From Thereva unica (lineage: Eukaryota > Arthropoda > Insecta > Diptera > Therevidae), in contig CATLJY010000184.1 of the NCBI GenBank assembly GCA_949987705.1, positions 39,785-103,784 on the forward strand: a stretch of 64,000 bases of DNA, written 5' to 3'. The position numbers were made by a program, and so were the translations under genes. Positions 34,282 through 46,951 of the stretch are shown piece after piece; position 1 is the stretch's first letter; each line of letters starts with the position of its first letter. The notes below the pieces were generated by a model that made no database searches, was not told the DNA's origin, and worked only from the letters and a program-made list of their open reading frames with translations.

Positions 34282-35690
34282 AATGATCCATGGCGGCCGT
34301 CTCAAGAGGGCGGTGTACCACTTTCTTCACAACCACCTCGACATGGGTATCAAATGAAAGGGTATGATAAGTAGAATACAATAAGCAATGTAGTATACAA
34401 AATATATCTTTAGATCCATGGCGGCCGTCTCAAGAGGGCGGGGTACCACTTTCTTCACAACCACCTCAACATGGGTATCAAATGAAAGGGTATATTAAGG
34501 AGAATACAATAAGCAATGTAGTATACAAAATATATCTTTAGATCCATGGCGGCCGTCTCAAGAGGGCGTGGTACCACTTTCTTCACAACCACCTCGACAT
34601 GGGTATCAAATGAAAGGGTATGATAAGTAGAATACAATAAGCAATGTAGATACAAAATATATCTTTAGATCCATGGCGGCTGTCTCAAGAGGGCGGGGTA
34701 CCACTTTCTTCACAACCACCTCGACATGGGTATCAAATGAAGGGGTATGATAAGTAGAATACAATAAGCAATGTAGTATATAAAATATATCTTTAGATCC
34801 ATGGCGGCCGTCTCAAGAGGGCGGGGTACCACTTTCTTCACAACCACCTCGACATGGGCATCAAATGAAAGGGTATGATAAGTAGAATACAATAAGCAAT
34901 GTAGTATACAAAATATATCTTTAGATCCATGGCGGCCGTCTCAAGAGGCCGGATTACCACTTTCTTCACAACCACCTCAACATGGGTATCAAATGAAAGG
35001 GTATGTTAAGTAGAATACAATAAGCAATGTAGTATACAAAATATATCTATAGATCCATGGCGGCCGTCTCAAGAGGGCGGGGTACCACTTTCTTCACAAC
35101 CACCTCGACATGGGTATCAAATGAAAGGGTATGATAAGTAGAATACAATAAGCAATGTAGTATACAAAATATATCTTTAGATCCATGGCGGCCGTCTCAA
35201 GAGGCCGGATTACCATTTTCTTCACAACCACCTCAACATGGGTATCAAATGAAAGGGTATGTTAAGTACAATACAATAAGCAATGTAGTATACAAAATAT
35301 ATCTTTAGATCCATGGCGGCCGTCTCAAGAGGGCGGGGTACCACTTTCTTCACAACCACCTCGACATGGGTATCGAATGAAAGGGTATGATAAGTAGAAT
35401 ACAATAAGCAATGTAGTATACAAAATATATCTTTAGATCCATGGCGGCCGTCTCAAGAGGCCGAATTACCACTTTCTTCACAACCACCTCAACATGGGTA
35501 TCAAATGAAAGGGTATGATAAGTAGAATACAATAAGCAATGTAGTATACAAAATATATCTTTAGATCCATGGCGGCCGTCTAAAGAGGCCGGATTACCAC
35601 TTTCTTCACAACCCCCTCAACATGGGTATCAAATTAAAGGGTATGATAAGTAGAATACAATAAGCAATGTAGTAGACTCAATATACCGAT
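34282..35690 (+). repeat. 128-bp satellite array in Helitron A
   Basis: About eleven units, each with GATCCATGGCGGCCGTCTCA, ACTTTCTTCACAACCACCTC and ATGGGTATCAAATGAAAGGG. Every unit holds a frame on the minus strand that looks open for 60 codons; these are repeat artefacts. Confidence 0.95.
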
Positions 35691-35840
35691 TCATGGCGGC
35701 CGACGCAAGACCCATGTTCTTTGAGGCATTTCATCTGTGTAAAATTCATATCTCGAAAAATATTAAGTCAGTGGATGGTTTTGATTGTTTACTATTGACT
35801 TATGGGTGCAGCGTAGGCGCACCGGGTCCCAGCTAGTATA

Positions 35841-38800
35841 TCTATAAAAATCTCGTGTCACAGTGTTTGTTACCGTACTCCTCCGAAACGGGTTGACCAA
35901 TTTGCATGAAATTTTTTGTGTATATTAGGTAGGTCTGAGAATAGGTCGTAGGCTTTTTTTATACCTTTAACCAAAAAAACAGCTGCAAAATCAAAAAAAA
36001 AATGGTAATTTTAGGAATTTTCACTTCATTTTAGTTTCAATAGCTTCATGGCCTACCTATTGTTTGACAAATGTAAAATTGTCATTAAATTGAATCATTA
36101 CATTTAATGAAAATTTCAAATTTACGCAGCTGTCAAACAATAGGTAGGCCATGACGCTATTGAAACTAAAATGATCCATCCTCGACATGGGTATCAAATG
36201 AAAGGGTATGATAAGTAGAATACAATAAGCAATGTCGTATACAAAATATATCTTTAGATCCATGGCGGCCGTCTCAAGAGGCCGGATTACCACTTTCTTC
36301 GCAACCACCTCAACATGGGTATCAAATGAAAGGGTATGTTAAGTACAATACAATAAGCAATGTATACAAAATATATCTTTAGATCCATGGAGGCCGTCTC
36401 AAGAGGGCGGGGTACCACTTTCTTCACAACCACCTCGACATGGGTATCAAATGAAAAGGTATGATAAGTAGAATACAATAAGCAATGTAGTATACAAAAT
36501 ATATCTTTAGATCCATGGCGGCCGTCTCAAGAGGCCGGATTACCACTTTCTTCACAACCACCTCAACATGGGTATCAAATGAAAGGGTATGTTAAGTACA
36601 ATACAATAAGCAATGTAGTATACAAAATATATCTTTAAATCCATGGCGGCCGTCTCAAGAGGGCGGGGTACCACTTTCTTCACAACCACCTCGACATGGG
36701 TATCAAATGAAAGGGTATGATAAGTAGAATACAATAAGCAATGTAGTATACAAAATATATCTTTAGATCCATGGCGGCCGTCTCAAGAGGCCGGATTACC
36801 ACTTTCTTCACAACCACCTCAACATGGGTATCAAATGAAAAAGTATGTTAAGTAGAATACAATAAGCAATGTAGTATACAAAATATATCTTTAGATCCAT
36901 GGCGGCCGTCTCAAGAGGGCAGGGTACCACTTTCTTCACAACCACCTAGACATGGGTATCAAATGAAAGGGAATGATAAGTAGAATACAATAAGCAATGT
37001 AGTATACAAAATATATCTTTAGATCCATGGCGGCCGTCTCAAGAGGCCGGATTACCATTTTCTTCACAACCACCTCAACATGGGTATCAAATGAAAGGGT
37101 ATGTTAAGTAGAATACAATAAGCAATGTAGTATACAAAAGATATCTTTAGATCCATGGCGGCCGTCTCAAGAGGGCGGGGTATCACTTTCTTCACAACCA
37201 CCTCGACATGGGTATCAAATGAAAAGGTTTGATAAGTAGAATACAATAAGCAATGTAGTGTACAAAATATATCTTTAGATCCATGGCGGCCGTCTCAAGA
37301 GGCCGGATTACCACTTTCTTCACAACCACCTCAACATGGGTTTCAAATGAAAGGGTATGTTAAGTACAATACAATAAGCAATGTAGTATACAAAATATAT
37401 CTTTAAATCCATGGCGGCCGTCTCAAGAGGGCGGGGTACCACTTTCTTCACAACCACCTCGACATGGGTATCAAATGAAAGGGAATGATAAGTAGAATAC
37501 AAAAAGCAATGTAGTATACAAAATATATCTTTAGATCCATCGCGGCCGTCTCAAGAGGCCGGATTACCATTTTCTTCACAACCACCTCAACATGGGTATC
37601 AAATGAAAGGGTATGTTAAGTAGAATACAATAAGCAATGTAGTATACAAAATATATCTTTAGATCCATGGCGGCCGTCTCAAGAGGCCGGATTACCACTT
37701 TCTTCACAACCACCTCAACATGGGTATCAAATGAAAGGGTATGTTAAGTACAATACAATAAGCAATGTAGTATACAAAATATATCTTTAAATCCATGGCG
37801 GCCGTCTCAAGAGGGCGGGGTACCACTTCCTTCACAACCAGCTCGACATGGGTATCAAATGAAAGGGTATGATAAGTAGAATACAATAAGCAATGTAGTA
37901 TACAAAATATATCTTTAGATCCATGGCGGCCGTCTCAAGAGGCCGGATTACCACTTTCTTCACAACCACCTCAACATGGGTATCAAATGAAAGGGTATGT
38001 TAAGTAAAATACAATAAGCAATGTAGTATACAAAATATATCTTTAGATCCATGGCGGCCGTCTCAAGAGGGCGGGGTACCACTTTCTTCACAACCACCTC
38101 GACATGGGTATCAAATGAAAGGGAATGATAAGTAGAATACAAAAAGCAATGTAGTATACAAAATATATCTTTAGATCCATCGCGGCCGTCTCAAGAGGCC
38201 GGATTACCATTTTCTGCACAACCACCTCAACATGGGTATCAAATGAAAGGGTATGTTAAGTAGAATACAATAAGCAATGTAGTATACAAAATATATCTTT
38301 AGATCCATGGCGGCCGTCTCAAGAGGGCGGGGTACCACTTTGTTCACAACCACCTCGACATGGGTATCAAATGAAAAGGTATAATAAGTAGAATACAATA
38401 AGCAATTTAGTATACAAAATATATCTTTAGATCCATGGCGGCCGTCTCAAGAGGCCGGATTACCACTTTCTTCACAACCACCTCAACATGGGTATCAAAT
38501 GAAAGGGTATGTTAAGTACAATACAATAAGCAATGTAGTATACAAAATATATCTTTAAATCCATGGCGGCCGTCTCAAGAGGGCGGGGTACCACTTTCTT
38601 CACAACCACCTCGACATGGGTATCAAATGAAAGGGTATGATAAGTAGAATACAATAAGCAATGTAGTATACAAAATATATCTTTAGATCAATGGCGGCCG
38701 TCTCAAGAGGCCGGATTACCACTTTCTTCACAACCACCTCAACATGGGTATCAAATGAAAGGGTATGTTAAGTAAAATACAATAAGCAATGTAGTATACA

Positions 38801-39597
38801 AAATATATCTTTAGATCCATGGCGGCCGTCTCAAGAGGGCGGGGTACCACTTTCTTCACAACCACCTCGACATGGGTATCAAATGAAAGGGAATGATAAG
38901 TAGAATACAATAAGCAATGTAGTATACAAAATATATCTTTAGATCCATGGCGGCCGTCTCAATAGGCCGGATTACCATTTTCTTCACAACCACCTTAACA
39001 TGGGTATCAAATGAAAGGGTATGTTAAGTAGAATACAATAAGCAATGTAGTATACAAAATATATCTTTAGATCCATGGCGGCCGTCTCAAGAGGGCGGGG
39101 TACCACTTTCTTCACAACCACCTCGACATGGGTATCAAATGAAAAGGTATGATAAGTAGAATACAATAAGCAATTTAGTATACAAAATATATCTTTAGAT
39201 CCATGGCGGCCGTCTCAAGAGGCCGAATTACCACTTTCTTCACAACCACCTCGACATGGGTATGAAATGAAAGGGTATGATAAGTAGAATACAATAAGCA
39301 ATGTAGTATACAAAATATATCTTTAGATCCATGGCGGCCGTCTAAAGAGGCCGGATTACCACTTTCTTCACAACCCCCTCAACATGGGTATCAAATTAAA
39401 GGGTATGATAAGTAGAATACAATAAGCAATGTAGTAGACTTAATATACCGATTTATGGCAGCCGACGCAAGACCCATGTTCTTTGAGGCATTTCATCTGT
39501 GTAAAATGCATATCTCGAAAAATATTAAGTCAATGGATGGTTTTTATTGTTTACTATTGACTTATGGGTGCAGCGTAGGCGCACCGGGTCCCAGCTA

Positions 39598-39598
<1 letters not shown>
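35841..39598 (+). mobile_element. Helitron B, longest copy
   Basis: Same ends as copy A, four bases (TATA) after it. Its head has lost the first part of the first satellite unit (ATGATCCAT joins CCTCGACATGG at about 36178). About 25 satellite units make it twice the length of copy A. Confidence 0.8.
36180..39460 (+). repeat. 128-bp satellite with dimeric (256-bp) order in Helitron B
   Basis: Units alternate between a form with GAGGGCGGGGTACC, CTCGACATGG and TATGATAAG, and a form with GAGGCCGGATTACC, CTCAACATGG and TATGTTAAG. Rare variants (ACAAAAAGC at 37501 and 38141) recur at 640 bp, five units, showing a larger block duplication. Confidence 0.9.

Positions 39599-39660
<62 letters not shown>
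39599..39660. repeat. (TA)n microsatellite between Helitrons B and C
   Basis: About 60 bp of alternating T and A, at the junction of two elements that insert between A and T. Confidence 0.95.
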
Positions 39661-39663
<3 letters not shown>

Positions 39664-39664
<1 letters not shown>

Positions 39665-42056
39665 CTATAAAAATCTCGTGTCACAGTGTTTGTTACCGTA
39701 CTCCTCCGAAACGGGTTGACCAATTTGCATGAAATTTTTGGTGTATATTTGGTAGGTCTGAGAATAGGTCGTAGGCTATTTTTTATACCTTTAACCAAAA
39801 AAACAGCTGCAAAATCCAAACAAAAATGGTAATTTTAGGAATTTTCACATCATTTTAGTTTCAATAGCTTCATGGTCTACCTATTGTTTGTCAAATGTAA
39901 AATTGTCATTAAATTGAATCATTACATTTAATGAAAATTTCAAATTTACGCAGCTTTCAAACAATAGGTAGGCCATGACGCTATTGAAACTAAAATGATC
40001 CATGGCGGCCGTCTCAAGAGGGCGGTGTACCGCTTTCTTCACAACCACCTCGACATGGGTATCAAATGAAAGGGTATGATAAGTAGAATACAATAAGCAA
40101 TGTAGTATACAAAATATATCTTTAGATCCATGGCGGCCGTCTGAAGATGGCGGGGTACCACTTTCTTCACAACCACCTCGACATGGGTATCAAATGAAAG
40201 GGAATGATAAGTAGAATACATTAAGCAATGTAGTATACAAAATATATCTTTAGATCCATGGCGGCCGTCTCAAGAGGCCGAATTACCACTTTCTTCACAA
40301 CCACCTCGACATGGGTATCAAATGAAAGGGTATGTTAAGGAGAATACAATAAGCAATGTAGTATACAAAATATATCTTTAGATCCATGGCGGCCGTCTCA
40401 AGAGGGCGGGGTACCACTTTCTTGACAACCACCTCGACATGGGTATCAAATGAAAGGGTATGATAAGTAGAATACAACAAGCAATGTAGTATACAAAATA
40501 TATCTTTAGATCCATCGCGGCCGTCTCAAGAGGCCGAATTACCACTTTCTTCACAACCACCTCGACATGCGTATCAAATGAAAGGGTATGATAAGTAGAA
40601 TACAATAAGCAATGTAGTATACAAAATATATCTTTAGATCCATGGCGGCCGTCTAAAGAGGCCGGATTACCACTTTCTTCAAATAACCTCAACATGGGTA
40701 TCAAATGAAAGGGTATGTTAAGGAGAATACAATAAGCAATGTAGTCTACAAAATATATCTTTAGATCCATGGCGGCCGTCTCAAGAGGGCGGGGTACCAC
40801 TTTCTTGACAACCACCTCGACATGGGTATCAAATGAAAGGGTATGATAAGTAGAATACAATAAGCAATGTAGTATATAAAATATATCTTTAGATCCATGG
40901 CGGCCGTCTAAAGAGGCCGGATTACCACTTTCTTCACAATCCCCTCAACATGGGTATCAAATGAAAGGGTATGATAAGTAGAATACAATAAGCAATGTAG
41001 TAGACTCAATATACCGATTCATGGCGGCCGTCTCAAGATGGCGGGGTACCACTTTCTTCACAACCACCTCGACATGGGTATCAAATGAAAGGGTATGATA
41101 AGTAGAATACAATAAGCAATGTAGTATACAAAATATATCTTTAGATCCATGGCGGCCGTCTCAAGAGGCCGAATTACCACTTTCTTCGCAACAACCTCGA
41201 CATGGGTATCAAATGAAAGGGTATGATAAGTAGAATACAATAAGCAATGTAGTATACAAAATATATCTTTAGATCCATAGCGGCCGTCTCAAGAGGGCGG
41301 GGTACCACTTTCTTCACAACCACCTCGACATGGGTATCAAATGAAAGGGTATGATAAGTAGAATACAATAAGCAAAGTAGTATACAAAATATATCTTTAG
41401 ATCCATGGCGGCCGTCTCAAGAGGGCGGGGTACCACTTTCTTCACAACCACCTCGACATGGGTATCAAATGAAAGGGTATGTTAAGGAGAATACAATAAG
41501 CAATGTAGTATACAAAATATATCTTTAGATCCATAGCGGCCGTCTCAAGAGGGCGGGGTACCACTTTCTTCACAACCACCTCGACATGGGTATCAAATGA
41601 AAGGGTATGATAAGTAGAATACAACAAGCAATGTAGTATACAAAATATATCTTTAGATACATGGCGGCCGTCTCTAGAGGCCGAATTACCACTTTCTTCA
41701 CAACCACCTCGACATGGGTATCAAATGAAAGGGTATGATAAGTAGAATACAATAAGCAATGTAGTATACAAAATATATCTTTAGATCCATGGCGGCCGTC
41801 TAAAGAGGCCGGATTACCACTTTCTTCACAATCCCCTCAACATGGGTATCAAATGAAAGGGTATGATAAGTAGAATACAATAAGCAATGTAGTAGACTCA
41901 ATATACCGATTCATGGCGGCCGACGCAAGACCCATGTTCTTTGAGGCATTTCATCTGTGTAAAATTCATATCTCGAAAAATATTAAGTCAATGGATGGTT
42001 TTTATTGTTTACTATTGACTTATGGGTGCAGCGTAGGCGCACCGGGTCCCAGCTAG
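39664..42056 (+). mobile_element. Helitron C
   Basis: Same head and same CCCAGCTAG end as A and B. About fifteen satellite units; here the GGGCGGGG and GGCCGAATT forms do not alternate strictly. Confidence 0.8.
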
Positions 42057-42543
42057 TATTTTATAAGGGTGAGTCCTGATTTAGTTAAATTTATTCTAAT
42101 ATACATTTATAAATATCATATCGATAATACTAGTGACTTTTTTGGTGAATATTTATATTTTGGTGGTACAGAATATGAGAATATGTGCAAATTTTAAATA
42201 ATTCGTGCTTGACTTAATTAAATATCATCCATCGTATTGGTTCCCTTATCGCCGTTACCCTTAGCAGTGCTTGAATTGTAACTGTAATTGTGCGTTACTG
42301 CCGTTAAGAACAGTGTTAAAAAATACTCGTGGATTATTCTAGTTGGTTTATAATTTGAAATTCTTTGTTTAGAAAATTAAAATTGCGACAGTTAATTTGT
42401 ATTAAAGACCTTGACCTTTCGTGATTGGTAAATTTAGTGCATCGACAATCTATATAGTTTAAAATACCACACGAATAACTGAAATTTTAGCGTGTTTCTT
42501 CACTGTTACTCTGCTGCACATGAACTTAGTGTGTAAATAATCG
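42057..42543. other. AT-rich stretch, nothing recognised
   Basis: No frame of note and no clear element edge. It might be the leader of the BEL/Pao element whose gag lies at 44736, separated from it by the LINE; I see no primer-binding site to prove this. Confidence 0.35.
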
Positions 42544-44397
42544 TTGGGTTGGTTCTTTAGCACCAAAACCTTATTTGACAACAAATTGAGAAGTAAACTC
42601 CTAAATGCAACCTCCGGTAGCAAAAACTTCTGGTCCTTGGTAAGTTCCATCAAGAAGAATTTCACTACAACTTCAACCCCTTCCTTCATTCACAATGAGA
42701 AGGTAATAGCAGACAGCAAATCCAAGGCCAATTTATTAGCATCTATGTTTGCTTCAAATTCTTCTCTACCCCAAAATGATACGCTACCCCCGGTCCTCGA
42801 GCACAGCGCTCATTTAATGGACAGGGTTTTCTTCAGGACTCGCGAGGTGTACAGGTGCCTCAAAGAGCTCGATGCCAACAAATCCACTGGACCCGATAAT
42901 ATACCCCCTATCGTCTTAAAACAATGCGCCTCACATTTGGCTAAACCTCTGCGCAAATTATTTTCCCTGTCATATTTCTCCGGAGTTTATCCCGACTCTT
43001 GGAAACTTGCCCATGTTCAGCCCATACCGAAAAAAGGTGACTCCAGCGATCCCTCCAATTACCGCCCAATAGCAATTACTTCTATTCTCTCCAAAACCAT
43101 GGAGACGATAATCAACAAAAAGCTTATGGGATATCTAGAATCCAACCAACTTATCAACGACAAACAATACGGCTTCCGACAAAAAAGATCCACTGGTGAT
43201 CTTTTAGTTTGCCTTACAGAGCACCTCAGCCGAAGTTTGCATGGATCTGGTGAATCCAGTTTGGTTGCTTTGGATATCTCCAAGGCTTTTGATAGAGTAT
43301 GGCACTCAGCCTTGTTAGCTAAACTCAAAGCTATTGGAATTGACTCGCTTCTGTATAAGTGGGTTGAGAGTTTCCTTTTCGGCCGTTCAATTAAGGTAGT
43401 ATTGGATGGCGTCAAATCTGAATCTCATCCCATCTCTGCGGGAGTCCCCCAGGGGTCAATTTTATCACCGGCCCTATTTCTCATCTTTATAAATGACCTA
43501 CTTTCAATCCCCTCCAACCCACTTCTCAGCTTCGCTGACGACGGTACTCTACGTTACTCGTACAGCTTCGATACAAGACAGACTCATGCCAGATCCTGTC
43601 TTGATGATCGCGAACTAATGTTCAACTCTATTAATAACGACATTAAACTTATTATAGAGTGGGGAAAAAAGAATCGTGTCGAATTCAACCCCTCCAAAAC
43701 CAAGTACTGTCTTATTTCAAAGAAAAAGATCAACACCTCTCCATCCTTGACAGTGGATGGCGTGGAAGTAAAGGCCGACCCATCCCTACACATCTTAGGC
43801 GTGACATTAGCCAAAGACTTGCGATGGAATGACCATATATTCCAAATCGCCAAACAAGCATCCCAGTGCTTGGGATTTCTTAAGAGGTGCAAGTTCCTCC
43901 TCCAGCCATCGGCCCGTGCTGTTATTTATAAATCCTACATTCGGCCTCTTCTCGAATATAACTCCCTCGTTTGGGGCGGCGCCTCAATAACCACCTTGGC
44001 ATGGTTAGATAAGGTGCAAAAAAGGGCACTCAAGTTAATTGATGACGACACCGCCTGCTCCACCATCGACCCCTTGAGCCACCGTAGGAATGTAGCAGCA
44101 CTGACAAAATTTTATCGCTACTATCATAGTGACTGTTCCTCCGAGTTAAACGCTCTCCTGCCTCCACGGCAATCTTATACCCGCAACACCAGATTAGCCC
44201 ACTCGTCTCATTCCCTTCACCTGCAACTACCCCTTTCACGCACTCAACAAGATATGAATTCGTTTGTTAATAGAACAACTCGACTGTGGAATAACCTCTC
44301 GCAGTCAGTATTTCCGAGCTCCTTCAACATCCAAGAGTTCAAACGCAGGGTTCATCACCACCTTCTTCAATACCCCCCCGTACCTTTTAATCCTTAA
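42544..44397 (+). CDS. LINE reverse transcriptase (uninterrupted, truncated at the start)
   Basis: A 617-codon open frame with no stop or frameshift. Order: linker with NFWSLVSSIKKNF, KSTGPDNIPPIVLKQC (about 110), PIPKKGDSSDPSNYRPIAI (about 160), KQYGFRQKRST (about 207), motif A with ALDISKAFDRVWH (about 245), AGVPQGSILSPALFL (about 300), motif C FADDGTLRY (about 330), and the C-terminal LEYNSLVWG and TRLWNNLSQ blocks. Both catalytic sites (D in LDISKAFD; DD in FADD) are present. The frame begins inside the linker before the reverse transcriptase, so the endonuclease is missing and the copy is a dead-on-arrival insertion rather than a mutated one. GC content and codon use are higher than in the surrounding AT-rich DNA. 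It is among the youngest-looking elements here. Jockey versus CR1 clade is not settled. Confidence 0.88.
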   Translation: MGWFFSTKTLFDNKLRSKLLNATSGSKNFWSLVSSIKKNFTTTSTPSFIHNEKVIADSKSKANLLASMFASNSSLPQNDTLPPVLEHSAHLMDRVFFRTREVYRCLKELDANKSTGPDNIPPIVLKQCASHLAKPLRKLFSLSYFSGVYPDSWKLAHVQPIPKKGDSSDPSNYRPIAITSILSKTMETIINKKLMGYLESNQLINDKQYGFRQKRSTGDLLVCLTEHLSRSLHGSGESSLVALDISKAFDRVWHSALLAKLKAIGIDSLLYKWVESFLFGRSIKVVLDGVKSESHPISAGVPQGSILSPALFLIFINDLLSIPSNPLLSFADDGTLRYSYSFDTRQTHARSCLDDRELMFNSINNDIKLIIEWGKKNRVEFNPSKTKYCLISKKKINTSPSLTVDGVEVKADPSLHILGVTLAKDLRWNDHIFQIAKQASQCLGFLKRCKFLLQPSARAVIYKSYIRPLLEYNSLVWGGASITTLAWLDKVQKRALKLIDDDTACSTIDPLSHRRNVAALTKFYRYYHSDCSSELNALLPPRQSYTRNTRLAHSSHSLHLQLPLSRTQQDMNSFVNRTTRLWNNLSQSVFPSSFNIQEFKRRVHHHLLQYPPVPFNP

Positions 44398-44540
44398 CCT
44401 ATACCCCTCCCCATCCCCCCGTACTAAGCTTACTGCTAGACATTGCGCCATGACGTGACAAATGACATGACGGACTAGTAGTACAAAGGGTGACTCCTGA
44501 GCTTAGCACTGCCACATAAAAAAAAAAAAAAAAAAAAAAA
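42544..44540 (+). mobile_element. Jockey/CR1-like LINE, 5'-truncated, with poly(A) tail
   Basis: Open reverse-transcriptase frame, a 120-bp 3' UTR and a run of 22 A at 44519-44540. The 5' half (ORF1, endonuclease) is absent, as is common after incomplete reverse transcription. No target duplication was found by eye. Confidence 0.85.
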
Positions 44541-44735
44541 TCCATTTTAGCTTTTCTAGACAAATAAGACCATTTGTTTCCTTGATGGCAATAAATTGTG
44601 CAGAACCTCAATAGCCTAATAAATTTACAGAATTTCAAGCCCAGCCAATAATCTGTCGTTCGACAAATTTTGAATATCAAATATTGTTCAAATCATAGGG
44701 ATAGTATATATTTTAGTGTTTGAATCTAATTAAAA
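44541..44735. other. Leader-like AT-rich sequence before a BEL/Pao gag
   Basis: No gene. Possibly the BEL/Pao untranslated leader into which the LINE inserted. Confidence 0.3.
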
Positions 44736-46706
44736 GTGGATATCGTTGAAGAAATTACTTTAAGTGCGTTGCACATGGCGGAATTAGCGGAACTTAAAAC
44801 TCAACGAGCTTCCATTAAGGGGTGTATAACTAGGATTAAAAACATTATCGAAACTAAGCTGTCTGTCACTCTGCCTGCTACAGAATTAGAATGCCGATTA
44901 GGCTTGCTCGAATCCTACTACAAGCAAATTTTATCCTATCAATCGTCAATAGAAAGGTTATGTCCTGATGATGTTCAAGAAAGTAAGGTCAGAGGAGAAC
45001 TTGAAGATTTATATTGCATGGTTAAATCTAGGATATTATCCGCGTTAACAGAGCGTCGAGGATCTACTTCTTTCATAGATTCCACCTTTGTCAATTCATA
45101 CACCCCTAATAATAATCTTCCTAAGTTAAAGTTACCGACATTTTCGGGAAAGTATTCCGAATTCCCTAACTTCATAGGTTCCTTCATGAAATTAGTTGGT
45201 TCAAATAGATCACTTACTTCTATCGAGAGGGGCTGAGCTGTGTGCGGTGAAAGCATATGAAGTCAGTGAGAGCAATTACTCTAAGGCCTTAGAATACTTA
45301 AAGTCCAGATTCGACAATAAATATCTAACCTTCCGCAAGCATATTATTAGTTTGTGCAATTTACCTAAGGTCACCAAGCCCACGGCGACTCAGATACGCC
45401 TTTTAGTGGATTGTGCTGATGGTCACCTGAGCGCTTTACATAGTTAAGGTTCTACTAAAGATATTTTGAATGCGCTTATTATTCATTTGGTTTGGGGCAG
45501 ATTCTGTAAGTAAATGGGAGGAGGCCATAGATCAGGATAAAATACCTTCATGGGAAGACTGTTCGACATTATTAAGCAAACATTGCCAATTTCTAGAAGC
45601 AACGGATAATAAACCTGATCCGAAATATGAATACTCGTCGTCGTCGTTCCCCAGGCCTACCGTGTCCGAGAAAGGGAGAAGGCTGAGTTCAAACCATACT
45701 TCATTAGTAACGGCGAATATTAATTGCCTATTTTGTAAGCAGGCTTGTCATTCTATTCACAAATGCCCCAAATTCTTATTGCTTCCGCTTTAAACAAGTA
45801 AAAATTAACGCTTTGTGCGTCAATTGCCTTTCCAAGGGCCATGTGTAAAAAATTGTAAGGCCTCGTTATGCCATGTCTGTTCTATACCTCATAATATATT
45901 GCTCCATCGGTATACTCGCGCAACGTCTCCTGCAGAAGTAGCGTCTAATAATAACCGTCAATCCCCAGCAGATGCTTCCTCAAACATTGAAAATTCATCA
46001 GCGACAGTATTGGTCGCTGAAGAGCAAATTAAGGGTCAAGTTTTTGTAGCTTCCGCGATAGTTGATGTCAGAAACAGCGCGGGCCAGTACATATCAGCGA
46101 GGGCGTTGTTAGATTGTGGTTCATAGATGGATTTCATAACCGAGCGGCTTGTTCAATTGCTCAAACTACCTATAGAACGCATCCACCATACCATTAACGG
46201 TATAATGAACCAACGTTCTGAAGTCCGGGGAATCACTCAAGTACATATCAAATCTAGAACCAGCAATTTTCGGACCACTTTAACCTGCTATTGTGTGTCC
46301 AGCATAACCGGATTGCAGCCGTCTGAAAGTGTAGTTACGGAGGATTGGGAGATTCCTCCGAATATACAACTAGCGGATCCGCTCTTTTTCAAATCGCAAA
46401 AGGTTGATTTACTTATTGGGGCAGGTACTTTATTTAGTCTATTGTGTGTTTGGTCAAATTAAATTGAAAGATAATTTACCCATATTACAGAAAACAGTGT
46501 TTGGTTGGATAGTGGGCGGTAGATACATTGAACGTCCTCTTTCGCATACCACGCTCTGATGGAATTCGGGCAGATTGAATCTAGCCGTTGAGGCTACGTC
46601 AAATTCTGCCCGAACCCTACGTCGACTCGGCAGCCCCTCCTCCAGGCTGGCCAAGGATACTTCTAGATCCACAACAAAAGAATTATCTAAAAGGTTCTGT
46701 CTTTCC
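44736..46706 (+). pseudogene. BEL/Pao gag-protease, decayed
   Basis: Gag would coat the RNA and protease would cut the polyprotein. The likely start is the ATG at 44775 (MAELAELKTQRAS). A DUF1759-type gag follows with LPKLKLPTFSGKYSEFPNF, broken at 45236 and continued in other frames (45196-45447, 45470-45793). Zinc-knuckle text (CLFCKQACHSIHKCPKF and CKASLCHVC) precedes the aspartic protease (DUF1758), where the active-site run DCGS is followed by a TAG stop at 46124-46126 in place of the usual Gln codon. Protease text goes on to 46462 (LIGAGTLFSLL). After about 46700 no RT, RNase H or integrase is found. At least five lesions; inactive. Confidence 0.85.
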
Positions 46707-46951
46707 ATTTAGAATAGTGAAATTACGAAATAAGCCAAGAAATAAGTTTTGTCTTTGAACTCAACCGAAAACTGATATGCAAACAAGAAATCCTTTAAAA
46801 AAAATCGAATATTCAAGTTCCAATACACAAACACGAAATCTTTTTCAAAAATTCTATGGACATTAATCAATTATTAAATATTTTAAATAGATGTTAAATT
46901 TGGTTTATATGAAATTAAATTAATTAATGTGTTGAATATATTTATATATAA

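Larger units (their letters stand above)
33952..35836 (+). mobile_element. Helitron A with 128-bp satellite interior
   Basis: Starts TCTATAAAAATCTCGTGTC after an A and ends GGGTCCCAGCTAG before a T. A stem (GGTGC...GCACC in the GCAGCGTAGGCGC region) lies nine bases before the CTAG. Between a head of about 330 bp and a tail of about 150 bp there are about eleven 128-bp satellite units. No coding capacity. Confidence 0.8.

Noticed and set aside
34169..41752. Dozens of 60-codon minus-strand frames (MYSTYHTLSFDTHVEVVV...) once per satellite unit
   Set aside because: A 128-bp repeat is not a multiple of three, and each frame is cut at the same place. Repeat artefacts.
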